Positions 12,139 through 23,981 of a DNA stretch of 64,000 nucleotides are shown piece after piece. Origin of the DNA: Trichaptum fuscoviolaceum. Its lineage: Eukaryota; Basidiomycota; Agaricomycetes; Hymenochaetales; Trichaptaceae. The stretch lies in assembly GCA_910574455.1 (NCBI GenBank), contig CAJSYZ010000003.1, positions 5,021,250-5,085,249 of the forward strand, given 5' to 3'. The notes below the pieces were generated by a model. It was not told the origin of the DNA, made no database searches, and worked only from the letters and a program-made list of their open reading frames with translations. Position numbers and translations under genes: made by a program. Each line of letters opens with the position of its first letter. Position 1 is the stretch's first letter.

Positions 12139-12250
12139 TCAAGGTTAGAAAGCAGATGATGAAAGGCAAAGCCATGCACACTATTGAGCGCCTTCATCAC
12201 ACCACATCTCAGGTATCATCTTGCCATCGGTTTCCAGCAGAAGCTTGTCA
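12139..12250 (-). pseudogene. Decayed partial copy of exon 1/intron of the neighbouring F-box gene
   Basis: The stretch from about 12139 to 12250 matches 11617-11735 with substitutions and small indels (shared words include GGTTAGAAA, ATGGTGAAAGGC-like and CACCACATCTC), in the same orientation. It covers the end of exon 1 and the intron start of the F-box gene next door and has no usable frame of its own. A second similar word pair (GACGCGTCAG near 11893 and 12411) suggests the duplicated unit was once longer. Confidence 0.55.
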
Positions 12251-12563
12251 ACTTAGTATCGGGCGCGTGAAATGAGTCTTTTGCTCTATCCATGCTGATC
12301 GTTTCCTGTGTTAGAGAATGGTTTGGAGATACTTTATGCCAACAAGATAAGGAGGCATACCTTGTAAGACGCGCTAGTTGAGGTCAGAATGTTCTGTTTT
12401 AGGGCGTCGCGACGCGTCAGAGACGCCCATCGCGTTATGTCACGCGTTGGAACTTCAAGTTCTCGAGGCGACTCGGATTGTCTCGGAAGTTTCCGGGGCA
12501 GTCGAGCTTTGCCTGTACATGTGGAATCGATACTATCTGCCCACTGAACCAATCGTAGTCGAT

Positions 12564-14271
12564 ATGCCTCTGCCTTCTATGTCCTCTACACGCTATCTCA
12601 ACGACTCCCTATATCGCTTGGACGATGTTGTATTATCTTCTCTGCACCATGCAATTGAGCGACTGCGTCTATGTGAAAAGCGGGAAAGTTACATCGAACT
12701 TCTTGGGAAGCTTTGGGATGACGAGAACATGGAGACGTGAGTTCTTTCTGGCTCTAATCTTATAAGTTGATATCTAATTCTGACATATCTTCCTGTTCTT
12801 CATCAGAATAATACGGGTCGAGAGTGTTTTGAGTGACCTCCTTTCGTCGTGTCTGGCTCATCTGGAAAACGAAAAACGAGTCCTAGGAGTTGTTTCGAGT
12901 ACCGCCGTCACTTGCGTCGGGACAATGGCTTCAATCGGTTCACGCGGCGGTAAAACTAGAGCAGAAACTGGCCTGCCGATGAACGCCGACGTCGCAATTA
13001 CGAAAGCAAACACCAGGTCACAAACATCGTACGCATTGATGTTACCCGACGAATTGTGGATAAGAATAATCCATATCTACAACGAACAAAGCACAATAAT
13101 CCTCCCGCCGGTCAGAATATCGCTCGTATGCTCCCGATTTCGCTCGATAACGACTGGATATCCACCATTCTGGACGACTATAGGTTCCTACTACCATGTA
13201 GACCTTATTAACGCGTGCTTGCAGAGGAGTCGTGGTCTATTAATCTACGCGCTATTTGAAGAGGTGTATGACGACGAACCGGAATGCTATACCACTCCCG
13301 ATAAATGCATCATAGCATTGATGGAAAGTTTCGATCGTTGGACGACCTTGGAGCTCCGGATAAACTGCGATGTCGAAAGAATAACGCAGTTCCTTTACCC
13401 GTTGATCACCTTAATGGATCTACCTAACCTTCGCGAACTCATAATAAATCCCGACGGCTTCCAATATTCTTCGATTCCAGCTGTTATTCGGTCGATGGCC
13501 TTATGGAATACACCGATGATGCGGAGATTGGAGATAGCCCACTTCATTCCACCACTACGCCCCCAGTGCTTAACGAACGTCACACATCTAGTACTCCACT
13601 CCTGTCATTCGCCTCAAGATTTTTGGCAGTTTACCAAAGTTCTCACCAATTGTCCTTCCCTTTTGGATTTGGAGATTTATTGCTTCCCGGGGCTAGTCTT
13701 GGCCGAAAACTTGACAGCCGAAAAAGTCGTACTTCCCTCACTGAAAAGTCTTGCTTTACACACAAGCCCATACATGCAGACCACCAGTTATATCCTACGT
13801 GTTTTTGACATGCCGAACCTACATCGGTATTGCACCTCTTTCACTTATCGCAGTCCGGATGACATTCTTGGATGGTTGGAGACACTCTTCCCCCCTCATC
13901 TTTCCTATCATTCAATCAAAGTCGTTGAACTGGATATCTATCGAGAAAAAGCCTGGGGGCAGGCATTAAATTTTCTGCCTGAAAGACTCCAACATCTCGA
14001 TCTGCTTTCTATCACTGCCGAAGACTTTATCGAATTGTTTCCATCAGCGTTCTCGTACAAGTCTAGACCATTCTCGACGAAGCGCCTAATTGTATCTGGG
14101 TCCCGCATATGCGCAGGCAACCTACAGTCTTCCGTTGGGCCGTTGGTCAAGGACGGGTCTTTAGAGATGATATGCGTGGAAAATGGTTCTGCAGCGAACT
14201 TGCGATATCTACGAAACGCTTTCCCAAATGTGCGCATCACAGGCGATCCAATCGAGGCACAATGTTCATGA
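12564..14271 (+). CDS. F-box-like protein, two exons
   Basis: Exon 1 (12564-12736) and exon 2 (12807-14271) are joined by a 70-nt intron (GTGAGT donor, CATCAG acceptor), phase-consistent and giving 545 residues. An in-frame ATG at 12519 would add 15 residues. The N-terminal helical region is followed by an F-box-like segment (LPDELWIRIIHIYNE), a Cys-containing block (VCSRFRSITTGYPPFWTTI) and LRR-like repeats to the TGA. It is more diverged from its neighbours than they are from each other. The role is inferred as an SCF adaptor. Confidence 0.78.
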
Positions 14272-14644
14272 TTTCTTAGCCCTTTTGTGTCGTAGTAGCT
14301 AGTGTGGCAAGTACTAGATACCGTAAATTGCATGAAAAATATTTGTTTTGAAGTAGAAGTATATGACAATCTTACATACTGATTCTCGAGATACATGGGC
14401 ACATTAGACTGACACGGACGAAGGTAACATGCTAGATATATCGAAAGGACGCTAGAGTAGCGAGCAAATAACAATTTGTTTTATTGTCCGTGTCATGTGG
14501 TCAGCGTGTTGAGCGACGCGACTAAATCACGTGCCAGCCTGAATGAACAAATGATGATCAACTTCAACACAGGAGCGGGAGCAGGCGTCGACTTTGCCTC
14601 TGTCTTCATCCTTCATCGCTGACTTTCTAACTCATAACGAAGGC
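14272..14644. other. Intergenic region, promoter side of adaptin gene
   Basis: This is the 3' flank of the F-box gene and the upstream region of the adaptin gene. No distinct motif is recognised. Confidence 0.4.
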
Positions 14645-17600
14645 ATGGAGGTACCGTACAGTAACTCGGGCGCATCTAGCGCAGCTCATTACGCCCTTGT
14701 TCGAAACGTCGAGAATGCCAAATCGTCTCAACACGCAGAAGAACTACTTGTCGCGGAGAAGGAGCGTGTACGAAGGAGGTTGATGGTGAAGACACTTACC
14801 CCTGTACGTTCCATCTGCTGCTTTCACCTAAAGATATCTGCTCTAACGGGTCTGATGTAGGCGGAATTGCGAAAAGAATTGATCATCCTTCTGTACTGCC
14901 TAAACTCATCGTCTGGATCTCTAACATCGGAATCTCTTCAATTCGCATTACCATCCGCTGTGCACCTTGCTGAGGCTGGTGGTAAAGCGAGCGAAAAATA
15001 TGTCGGTACGTACGCGTGGTGTTATCATCTTCTCTCGGGAGCTTAGCTCAAGTTATCGCCTGCCATACAGGATATTTGTTCTGCGCAGAGGTCATGCCCT
15101 CCGAACACGAATTAGCGCTAATGCTTGTCAACACCATACGAAAGGTCGGTTACATCGTCATGATCTTGTATACGAACACTCAAAATATAGCTATCTGAAG
15201 GATTTGACCTCTACCAGCATCGCACGAATGGATCTCGCGCTAAACATGCTCATTTCGTTGCCCTCGATGGATGTCATCCCAGCAGTGCAAACTCGAGTTG
15301 TCGAGCTCATATCTCACCCCTCGTCAGTATGTGTCCTTGAGCTTGTAATCTGTGGCATATTTGACTGACATTCCGTGCACGGCATGCCTGGCTTGGACAG
15401 ACCTCGAATCAAAGTGCTCGCCTTGAATGCCTATCTCTCCCTTTCGCGCCTGTCACCTGATTTGCTACAGGATGGTACATTTGTGCAGTCAGTCATCTCG
15501 CGCTTGGAGGACGGTGAAGAGTCCGTGACTCGTGCTGCATTGGAAACTTGCCTGCAGCTCGTCAGCGTGCGTACTTTCGCTTCTGCTAGTTCCGCAGGAT
15601 TTGTTGACTTCAGTGGCAGGATGGTATCCTCAACAAGAAGCCGATAATTGATCATTGCTTGAAAGTCATTGGTCGCTTCACCGACAAGAAATATGCAAGG
15701 CGCGGTGTATACTCAGTATCATTCAGGCTTAGTGTTCTGTCAATCTTCCGAAGTCTGATTCAGGACAACGCAGAGCACTCAGCTGAATTGCAAGTGAACA
15801 TGCCCGGGATTTACGCGACCGTTTTGACAATCATACGACGTGCAGTTCGCGAGAATGAGCAGTGTGAGTATATCATAACGCTCTCGCATCTGGCTTCCTG
15901 AGAAAATTTGCTTCTTTAGCTCTGATCCTTGAAGCTTTCCGTCTATTGGGCCAATTACCTACTCCTATTGTTTTGGATCACCTCACCAAAGTCTCAACCC
16001 GTCACCGAGTTGCCCAAACCGAGTCGCATGTCAACAATTCCGATCAACGACCAACAGAAGGCCAACGCACTAGCGATTACCACCCGATCGCTCGTATACG
16101 ACATTTCCTATCCTCTCAATCGCTCACCGAGCATTACCTCTTCTTGTCGTGTCTGGTTGCGCTGGATGCTTCCCTGTGGGCCGGCATCCCAGTCACGCGA
16201 AAGGAGACATCGAATCCAAGCGCTAGTTTAGCTCCCGAAGTGATAAGTGTGCTCGATCAATGGGAAGTGGAGCGTATTATGGGGTTCCTTGAAAGTGATG
16301 ATAAAGGGATAAGGGCTCTTGTATGTCTGTGTAAATGTCTCTTGTCGCCTATTTCTGACCTACTTTACTTTGTGCACGCGTACATCTTCGTATCTAGACG
16401 ATCAAGCTCCTCAGCTCACTATCCGGTCTCCTTGATATCTGCTACACTCGTGCAATCGAGGCTTTACGGAAGTCTTCCGAAACCAACGCTGGTGGCCTTG
16501 GACGTGCCCGCGCTCTGGAGTCAAGCATAGAGCTCGCGTTTGCTGTGTCTTCGACTACACAAACGTTACCCGAGAGGGAGGCAGAAACTCTCATCAAGAT
16601 GTTGAAGGAAATTGCTGAGGTGCCGAATGGCAAAGGAGACGACTACACCGATGGCGCCTTTATCCAGCAGGTACTGGCTCGTCTTCGAACACGTGCGTCG
16701 CCTTTTGTCTCGGTGTGAATTTTCGGTCTGACTTTGTGACCTCATCCTTTCTCAGAAAACCCTGACAGGCAACGCGCCTTCCTCACCTTTCTTTCTAAGG
16801 CACTTCTGTCGGATAGGGAACAAGACCTCGGCGTTGCAAATTCCACCTTCGACAGCCCAAATACATCGCTTCTCTTGACGTTCCTAGCTCTCATATGCGA
16901 GCTTGGCCCGCTCCTTCGATCCAGGGAGAATGTTAGCAATGAATCAGATGCTAATTCCCGAATTGGCCTTGATATTTTGGTTCAACTGGCGAAATTGGCA
17001 GAGAAAGCACCGGCTGTGGTTCAAGAGCCTATCGTCCTTTGCTTGTCGCGCCTTGCCTTCTTACTTCCCCCATCTGATCTACAAGGCAATGGTGCAACGG
17101 AGAAGGCTAGAGCCTCAATCTCGAGCGTATGTGCAGAGGCGAGTAGAAGGTTACCGAACAAAATTTGTGCAAAAGTCGTAAAGGTACGTTTATCGTTTCC
17201 TGAGAAAGATAACCGTGCTTGATCAACTCGCAGAGATGCGAACAGTTTCTTGATATCTGCACGAGCCCTCGCTTGGCTCAAGCAAGTCTGGATGTACGCG
17301 ATGATTGCTCGGTGAGAATTAGCAAATTGCTGTCTGCTCTCATTTTAGCTGAACGCTCCTCCTGCCGCTTACAGCTTCCAGAGTTCGCGAATATTCTGGA
17401 CGGTCTTGGGTCAACCAATGCGAAAAAGCAGTTAAGTCCGATAGTACAACCAACGTCCCCAGGACCATCTCTTCCATCATCCCCACCTGGAAGAATTTCG
17501 ACTCTTAGGGCTAGTCCCGTCTTAGGCCCGACAAGAACAGGTTCCTCCTCTCCGCTTTCACAGAGCAAGCTCAGATACACAGCCTATGAGCCACCGTCCA

Positions 17601-18589
17601 TACCTTCTACCCGGTTTGGACGCGAACGTAAGGGTGGCGAAGGGTCTAGTGCAAGCTTGAGCTCGCGCCGGAGTTCATCTCGAATATCAGAGCTTTCGCT
17701 GGACAAGGACGTAAATGGCTCTCATTTGGCGGATACCGTTACGCCTGGTGAACTTGCGTTAGTGGCGAATATGGAGGAGATGAACGTCGGTGCATATGGA
17801 CGTGGTAGACAGGAACATCATGTAAGTCATAGTGTGTCCTCTATTTTTGGCTAAACTGATGTTTTCCTAAGCAGGCACGGGATAAAGTTAGATCATCATC
17901 GAATCAATTCAGGCCGGGCTTGGACAGGGCGGTATGTCCATTCACACGTCATTTGTGTCGTTTATCTGATTTCTATTATTTATAGATTAAACAAACGGAG
18001 CAAAATTTGATTGCTTTGGACTCACCTTTTCTCAGCGATCCGTTCGTCAACCCACCTTCACCTTCGTCCTTTCATAGCAAAGATCCTTCATATACAGGCG
18101 ATCCCGCACCATTGATGGAATCTACGCTCAGCAAGGGCGCAACATCCTCTCAGCCAAGCCCATACGTATCAGCCAATACTTCATTGCGAACGACCCCTGA
18201 GCCGGAGAACAGCCTTTCATTTGAAGCGTTTTGGAATACGTCCGCACCGGACTCAGGTGGGATCAGCGCCAGGGGCTGGTGTGAGGTCCTGGTGGAGAAT
18301 GTGATTCGGAAACTACAGGCATTGCCGGGCGTGCGTATGGATGTCATATCCGGCGACTTGGGTCCGTTTATGGGTGTGTACATTCGTCTTCCTCCAGCTA
18401 TATTAGACTAAAAAATCACTAGGAGATCTTAAGATTCTTATACGCGCACAAGTCACGAACGCAAGTCCTGCTTCATCTATACCTTGCGTACTAGTCAGAT
18501 TGCACGAAGAAGATGACGGGTCGTTTCTTTGGCAAGCGAGAGGGAACGATGCTTCGTATTTAAGAATTGTGAAGGAAATCTTAAGCTGA
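14645..18589 (+). CDS. AP-4 complex epsilon-like large adaptin
   Basis: Thirteen exons (14645-14803, 14861-15005, 15071-15144, 15201-15322, 15401-15566, 15620-15863, 15920-16320, 16398-16692, 16756-17183, 17234-17821, 17875-17931, 17986-18373, 18423-18589) close in phase to 1077 residues. The N-terminal two thirds is an alpha-solenoid with adaptin signatures, including HELALMLVNTIRKDL and a repeat ending AVQTRVVELISHPS; YTDGAFIQQVLARL matches the end of the adaptin core. A Ser/Pro-rich hinge (about residues 720-890) precedes a small ear-like C-terminal domain. The spacing and signatures fit the AP-4 epsilon subunit best. AP-4 is a clathrin-independent trans-Golgi sorting coat. The alternatives are another AP large subunit. 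The frame also reads through 15700-15760 without need of an intron, but that segment fits the family least well. Confidence 0.75.
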
Positions 18590-18957
18590 TCTCTATCGGA
18601 TACAATTGTGACAAGCTATCAGACGCCCTTCGATTAACAAGAAATGTACTGTGATTAAAAATGTTGATGATTATCACTTGTATAACTAGAAATATGTTTC
18701 TCGGCAATTTCCAGTCCGCGCTATGACTCATGCAAGTAATTTCAAGCATCGCTTCAAAAATGCTCCAAAACTACGACGCTGCTTCAGCTCTTGCCAATAA
18801 GTACTCGGTATCGTTCTTGGTAAGAGTTCTGTAATACCGAAGAAACCGGACTGATCGTAATATTTAGTCACCACCGACTTAGAAGGCGTCTCAGGACTGT
18901 TTATCAAGCGCACGTTTTCTTGACAAATTCTTATAGAGGAACAAGACTTCGAGCACG
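18590..18957. other. Intergenic region
   Basis: This is the 3' flank of the adaptin gene and a short promoter for the RidA-like gene. No repeat or RNA gene is seen. Confidence 0.4.
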
Positions 18958-19356
18958 ATGGCTACTGGAAGCCAGAGATTATCTACGGGAAACCCCTACG
19001 AGGCCCAATTCGGTTACTCCAGAGCTGTCCGGCGAGGTCCGTTCATCTTCGTATCCGGAACGACTTCAATCTGTCCAGAGACAGGAGAGTTACAACACGC
19101 GGACGGTTCAGCCTACGACCAAGCTATCGCTGCTTTCGCAGAACTGTTGAATGCTGTTGAATACCTAGGTGGCCAGAAGCAGGACGTGGTGCGAGTGAGG
19201 ATGTTTGTGACGAAGAACGAAGATACTTGGGAAGTCGGCAGGGCCTTGAAGGATACACTAGGAGAAGTAGCACCGGCAGCGACGATGATCGTGGGCGCTC
19301 ATTTTGTTGACTCAAAAATGAAGGTCGAGATAGAGCTTGATGCAATCGTTGTTTGA
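18958..19356 (+). CDS. RidA/YjgF/UK114-family protein (probable enamine/imine deaminase)
   Basis: A single-exon frame of 132 residues, the usual length for this family. Family landmarks are visible: the GPFIFVSGTTS strand near residue 26, VEYLGGQKQDVVRVRMFVT in the centre and a C-terminal MKVEIELDAIVV strand. Canonical RidA carries an active-site Arg near residue 105. Here the matching segment (PAATMIVGAHFVDS) lacks that Arg, so this is more likely a RidA-like paralog of the group without the canonical deaminase residue. RidA proteins are homotrimers that hydrolyse reactive enamines/imines from PLP enzymes. The exact substrate cannot be read. Start codon context and length are both good. Confidence 0.9.
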   Translation: MATGSQRLSTGNPYEAQFGYSRAVRRGPFIFVSGTTSICPETGELQHADGSAYDQAIAAFAELLNAVEYLGGQKQDVVRVRMFVTKNEDTWEVGRALKDTLGEVAPAATMIVGAHFVDSKMKVEIELDAIVV

Positions 19357-20491
19357 TGTTCGCGCGAGCTGCGAACATCTACAGTACAGCCTGAAGGCTG
19401 AGATAGCCAAGCAATTTTACCACCAGTGAGAAAAAATACGAAATTCTAGACGCGTGAAATAAGGAGTTTTGCGAAGGGACTTGGTGGAGGCTAGAAAAAA
19501 GGCCTGCTGTATTAGTTCACTAGACTTGGTTGTAGGAAGAATGAGTTATTTGTGAAGTATGTTTTCCGTGGGTTATTTTCGAGTTTCTCAGGCTCCCGAA
19601 TGCGGCAAAATTTGAAGTTCTCACCTTCAAATTTTTGGTTCCGGATTTCCTCCACTGGCAGTGACTCGAGTTTCTCTTTCGCTCTCTCTCTCTCTGTTGT
19701 ACGCTCTACTGGGACTCTCTATTTGGGACACTCTCTACCCCTACGAACGGCGGCAGTGGCGGACTATATTATGCGCTCTAAGAGGGTAAATTCGGATCGA
19801 CTGCTCCCCTTTCGACCTTGTGAACCACCGAGACCGGTGGCTCGACCTGGCTTTCCCTTTAATCTTCGTAAAGAACCATGCCTTCAATCCTTTGGGGACT
19901 GTTTGCCATCTATGCTTGAGTTCTCGAAAAGGAACAACAATGTCGAGCATCCCTTTGAAGATCCTTTCTGGTTCTCTAAACATGGCCACGTGCTAACTCA
20001 AAGGTGTAAAATTCAAAGGAAGCGAGGAAACTCATTCTCTCTAATTCAAAGGGTCGTGTCTACTTTCGACGAACAATTCACCTTGCGCAATGAGAGGCTT
20101 ATCTTCAAAGTGCATCTTTGCTTCGTGACTCTCCCTTTCTATGGCTGTGAAGGCAGATACGTCATCATCCCTTTGAAGCTGCACTTTGTCCCTTGAAGTT
20201 CTGGGACTGGTCGTATGTGTTGTGGTTTTGCTACTGTGTATAAGAGCTACCACATCCATGACGATGTCTGACATAGATTTTTCGTCTCGCTCTTTGCTTC
20301 AGCTTCTCTCTCATCTTTTCTCTTGTCTAAGTCGCTGGTCGACTATTCTTCCTCTACTTTGCCGTCTAAATTATCCATTTCGCCCTATCACTCCCGTTCT
20401 CTTCCCTCAATCATATTCGTGAATCTCGCTCTACGACCACTCCCCGACATTCTTTTCCGCACTTCCATTCCTTTACGAATCTCCGAGCATC
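19357..20491. promoter_or_regulatory. Long upstream region with clustered CCTTTGAA/TTCAAAGG words
   Basis: There is no credible gene in this 1.1 kb; one 214-codon frame in it is compositionally random. Between 19607 and 20200 the word TTTGAA(G/GG) or its complement occurs about nine times (for example near 19611, 19624, 19953, 20013, 20045, 20103, 20168 and 20191), including a perfect inverted pair at 19607-19635. This density upstream of the gene at 20492 suggests binding sites or a decayed repeat. A CT-rich tract lies at 19670-19700 and pyrimidine-rich leader sequence at 20280-20490. Confidence 0.4.
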
Positions 20492-21029
20492 ATGTACCAG
20501 GCTGCCTCCGGTTCTCGCGTCAAGCTCCCGCTCAAGCCATACAGGGCGCCAAATCCTGAGCCTTCAATCGGCTACATCACATTTGGATATGCCGGAGATC
20601 CTCGCGGTGGCATTCGTGTATGCGACATGGTGTATCAAGCAAATGCAGGGAGGATCGCACAACCGAATGACATCGCTGTGAAGGGCGTGTCATATGCGAA
20701 GCTCAAGCTCTACCTTACCTGGCCTGGTTACTCCTCAGCGGCTACTTTTGCTATGGTGGACTGCTACAATGTCTCGCGGGCGAATCTTGCAGTTGCCGTC
20801 TCTCGCCAGGTAGCAGCCTTCATCGAGGTAAGCTTTTCCTTGGTTTAATTTATTCATCTTTGGCCTGACGATTAATTCCTGACAGAAATGTAGCTCTCTA
20901 CCTGTTTCAAGCTCAGGTATACAGTGGCGCGTCGGCCATGGTGCTATTACGATGAACAACATCGTCATCACGAACCTTCTCAACACCGGTGGCGATATCT
21001 GGCAGGCAGAGATCGAGATCGAGCCCTGA
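20492..21029 (+). CDS. Small unknown protein, two exons
   Basis: Exon 1 (20492-20827) and exon 2 (20886-21029) are joined by a 58-nt intron (GTAAGC donor, CTGACAG acceptor) in phase 0, giving 159 residues. There is no signal peptide or transmembrane segment. The sequence alternates short strand-like hydrophobic runs with Gly/Asn turns (for example ITMNNIVITNLL), suggesting a compact beta-rich cytosolic protein. It contains three cysteines. I do not recognise the family. The pyrimidine-rich leader just before the ATG and the long upstream region with repeated CCTTTGAA words suggest a strongly transcribed, regulated gene, but this is inference. Confidence 0.75.
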
Positions 21030-22156
21030 ACACTCTATTTTTCGAACATTAAGCAGTCCATTCTTTGTATTCTTTCTCAACAACTGTACTGTGCAGCCAT
21101 AGTGTCATTCCTTAAGTTCACCCTTACAATTTAGATACCGATAGTAGTAGGATTTGTAGCATAAACAATAGTAGAATACTCCCCTGTAATGGTTAGGTGT
21201 TGACAGACGTCGACCACCAGCTATCTCTTTTTGTTGAACATTGCGTTACAGTCTTTTTCAAATCCATATAATAAAATGACAAAGTTCGAGATCAAAGGAT
21301 TAGCTGAATAATTGAATCGCTTGAGTAATAATGCAATCCGAGGTATGGTGCGTAAGCCTCGATCATGTACAAATAATTCTTGATTACAAATTATACAGTG
21401 AGGTATCATAATCAGAACTCGAAAGCATTACAACTTAACGCATTTGATTTTTATTCGGTTAAAGCATCCTGCAGATTTTATATGCATTAGGAGTACTCGC
21501 ATCCTTTCCCCATCCATGGTAAAAGAAAGTCGGGATCGAGCAGTTTGTCTCCAATTTGCATACTTCTCACCGCTATGGACACTTTTGTGTGGGGTTCTCT
21601 ACAGAGGACAGAAACTCGAGGCTTACGAAGCGAGACGAAGAACACATGAGCCCACTTTGTGCCCCAACCATGAGTAATGCCACGCTAAACAATCACGTCT
21701 CCGGGGCTTAGGACTGCATGCTTGTCATCATCTAGAATAAGCGTGAGCGACCCGATAGAACAGCACCATAGTCGAATGTGACAATATTGTGGAAAGGCCG
21801 GAGCAGTCTCAGCATTCCTGTAATATTCGGGTTCAACCAAATCTCACAAATGGTGCACTACCGGGAGGAAACTCCTAAAGACGGAGGCTACTCCCATTCT
21901 CGCTAAAAATAGTGTTTCTGATGCCCCTTCGCTAGATCTTCGTATTCGACAGTGATCTCAGATGGGAACCGGAGTGTACCAGATTGACCGCATGAACGAC
22001 AAGTTTACGCACATGCGCACAGTTAGGCGTCATGAAAGGTGAATAAAATTATGCGCAAGAGAGGATGTTATTTGTACAGGTTGTCTTGATATCACTTCGT
22101 AGTCGACCCCAAAATTATCATGAGCTCAGGTTACTCATCTAAACATGGCAGAATTA
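21030..22156. other. Intergenic region between convergent genes
   Basis: About 1.1 kb between the small unknown gene and the 3' end of the DUF6533 gene. Several short frames exist on both strands but none shows domain-like sequence or splice support. No repeat was noticed. Confidence 0.4.
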
Positions 22157-23981
22157 TTAGTGTTTCAAGTACGTGATGGGAAGAGCGCTACGACGACTCA
22201 CCTCCGTGTCTTCCTCATTTACGTCCCTCCGACTTACACCACCCCAGCCTGGATCAAGATCGTACCAAAGTCGTCTTCCCCCTCGGCCTCTCCCCCGCGC
22301 GGGCATGCCTACCCACGGAAGGTCCATATCCATGGAGAATTGTGAATCAAGTTGGCCAGCGGAGAGCTCGGTGGGCGAGACGACGGTGGTGACGAAGGGG
22401 CCGATGTGCACAGCGTTCGACGCAGTTGAGCTGGAGTGCAGCGTGCGAGAGCCAGTGCCGACAGCGCTAAAGAGCCTTGGGTTTTGGATGTTTAGGATGA
22501 GACGTGACACCATAGTGATGGACATGCTGACAGATGGTATAAGTTGATTCTTGAAACAAGTGAGGAAAGAGGTGGGTGACGTACACGTTTGAGAATGTGC
22601 TACTGATTCCTTGCAAGATTGGCTAGGGTTCAGGCGCGGCGTGTCAGTGCCTGTATGTAAATACGAGGAGGAGGAAGACGCACGGGAGCTAGCTAGCAAA
22701 GAAAATTTCGTTTAGTAGAAGAAGGACAACGTATCTCCGAGCTCACCGCATACGACAGAATATTAGACAAGTTAGCAAGAGAGACAACGCTGAACTTCCT
22801 GTCAGACTCTTGCAATGTACTGCAGTTGATGAGATATTACAGGAAGTATATTGATCCTATACGAAGAACAATTAGTGCGAATTGACTGCAACAGTTTTCA
22901 AGGAGGCTCGTACCATCTCGAAAGAGTATTCGGATAAGCTTTCCTCCACCAGCTCGCCACATCCTGCTCGCTTTGTATGCGGTTAATATGAATACTGTGA
23001 AGTCGAAGATGAAGAGAGATGTCCATGCGACCATGGCACCTGAGCGATCATATGAGTTAGGATTAGAGACAGAGAAGGGCGCACCTACGAAGTCCGAAGG
23101 CGTCTCTATTGAGAGGGTCGATATGTATCAGCTATTTCGGTTTGAGATCGTGAAAGGAAGAACGAACTCGGTAATCGACGGAGGAAGCGGTTGGCATCCA
23201 ATAGTGTACACAACACCCGCTTGGTTTCCGGCCCCTGACCACTGCAGAGAACAATTCAGCGGGTGGCATTGGCATTGGGACACAGGAGACTTACAATCCC
23301 AACGCCGATTCCGAATGCTAACGCTATCAAAAGGACACCCAAGACCCTCCGACTTCGTCCGAAGAGCGCGTACGTTCGAAGCGTCATTATGACTGGATTG
23401 ACAGATGGTGAGTGTGATTAATACATATATTGAGAGTTGACGGACCTGCCACGACGACTTGGGAGACAACGAGGGATAGCTGATAATATGTGATGAACTG
23501 ACCACACCTTGTCTCGGGTTAGGCTCGGGATGCAACTCATGTACTATATGATCGTACCTCTGTACGGGTATAAAGAGTGATATACACATATACAGTATAA
23601 GCCGGCGCCGAAAAACTTTGGAACCCACCTGCTGTGACCATTTTCCGAAGTTCATAGCAAAGACAGGAACATTGCTCAACAGAGGGAAGTAGCGGTTCAG
23701 AAAGAAGAGTATGGATACAGAACTTCGTCTTCGGTACCAAAAGAAGTCGATTTCGTTTGGAAGAGTAAGGAGGTAATCGTAATACAGAATCGCTGGCGTT
23801 AAGGTTAGAAAAGTTTGTAAAGGTCGGGTAAAAATGATGCTGACTCAATGATGCCAAAGAATAGTAATTGTTAACAAAGCTTAATCAGAAATACGTCAGC
23901 ACGAGCAGACATCGATAGGACAGATATGACATACAGTTGAGACAAGAATTCGGAAACCGCCTCTCGTGTACCCAGCCACAT
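22157..23981 (-). CDS. DUF6533-family multi-pass membrane protein
   Basis: Twelve exons on the minus strand (23981-23903, 23792-23629, 23512-23446, 23392-23295, 23241-23168, 23105-23089, 23039-22914, 22856-22841, 22798-22747, 22692-22665, 22609-22585, 22526-22157) close in phase to 371 residues. Family marks appear in order: YDYLLTLPNEIDFFW near residue 32, SILFFLNRYFPLL, VVSQVVVAVIMTLRTYALFGR, AMVAWTSLFIFDFTVFILT, FRDGSIYF and FSNVMSITMVSRLILN. These are the conserved helices of the DUF6533 proteins that abound in agaricomycetes; about seven membrane spans are expected. The C-terminal 110 residues are a polar cytosolic tail. Function is unknown, with a receptor-like topology often suggested. 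Exons of 17 and 16 nt are unusually short. The first intron has a weak GTGCTG donor, the least certain junction. Confidence 0.85.

Noticed and set aside
19552..20196. 214-codon frame
   Set aside because: No start context, domain or splice support; it covers the repeated CCTTTGAA words and behaves as non-coding DNA.
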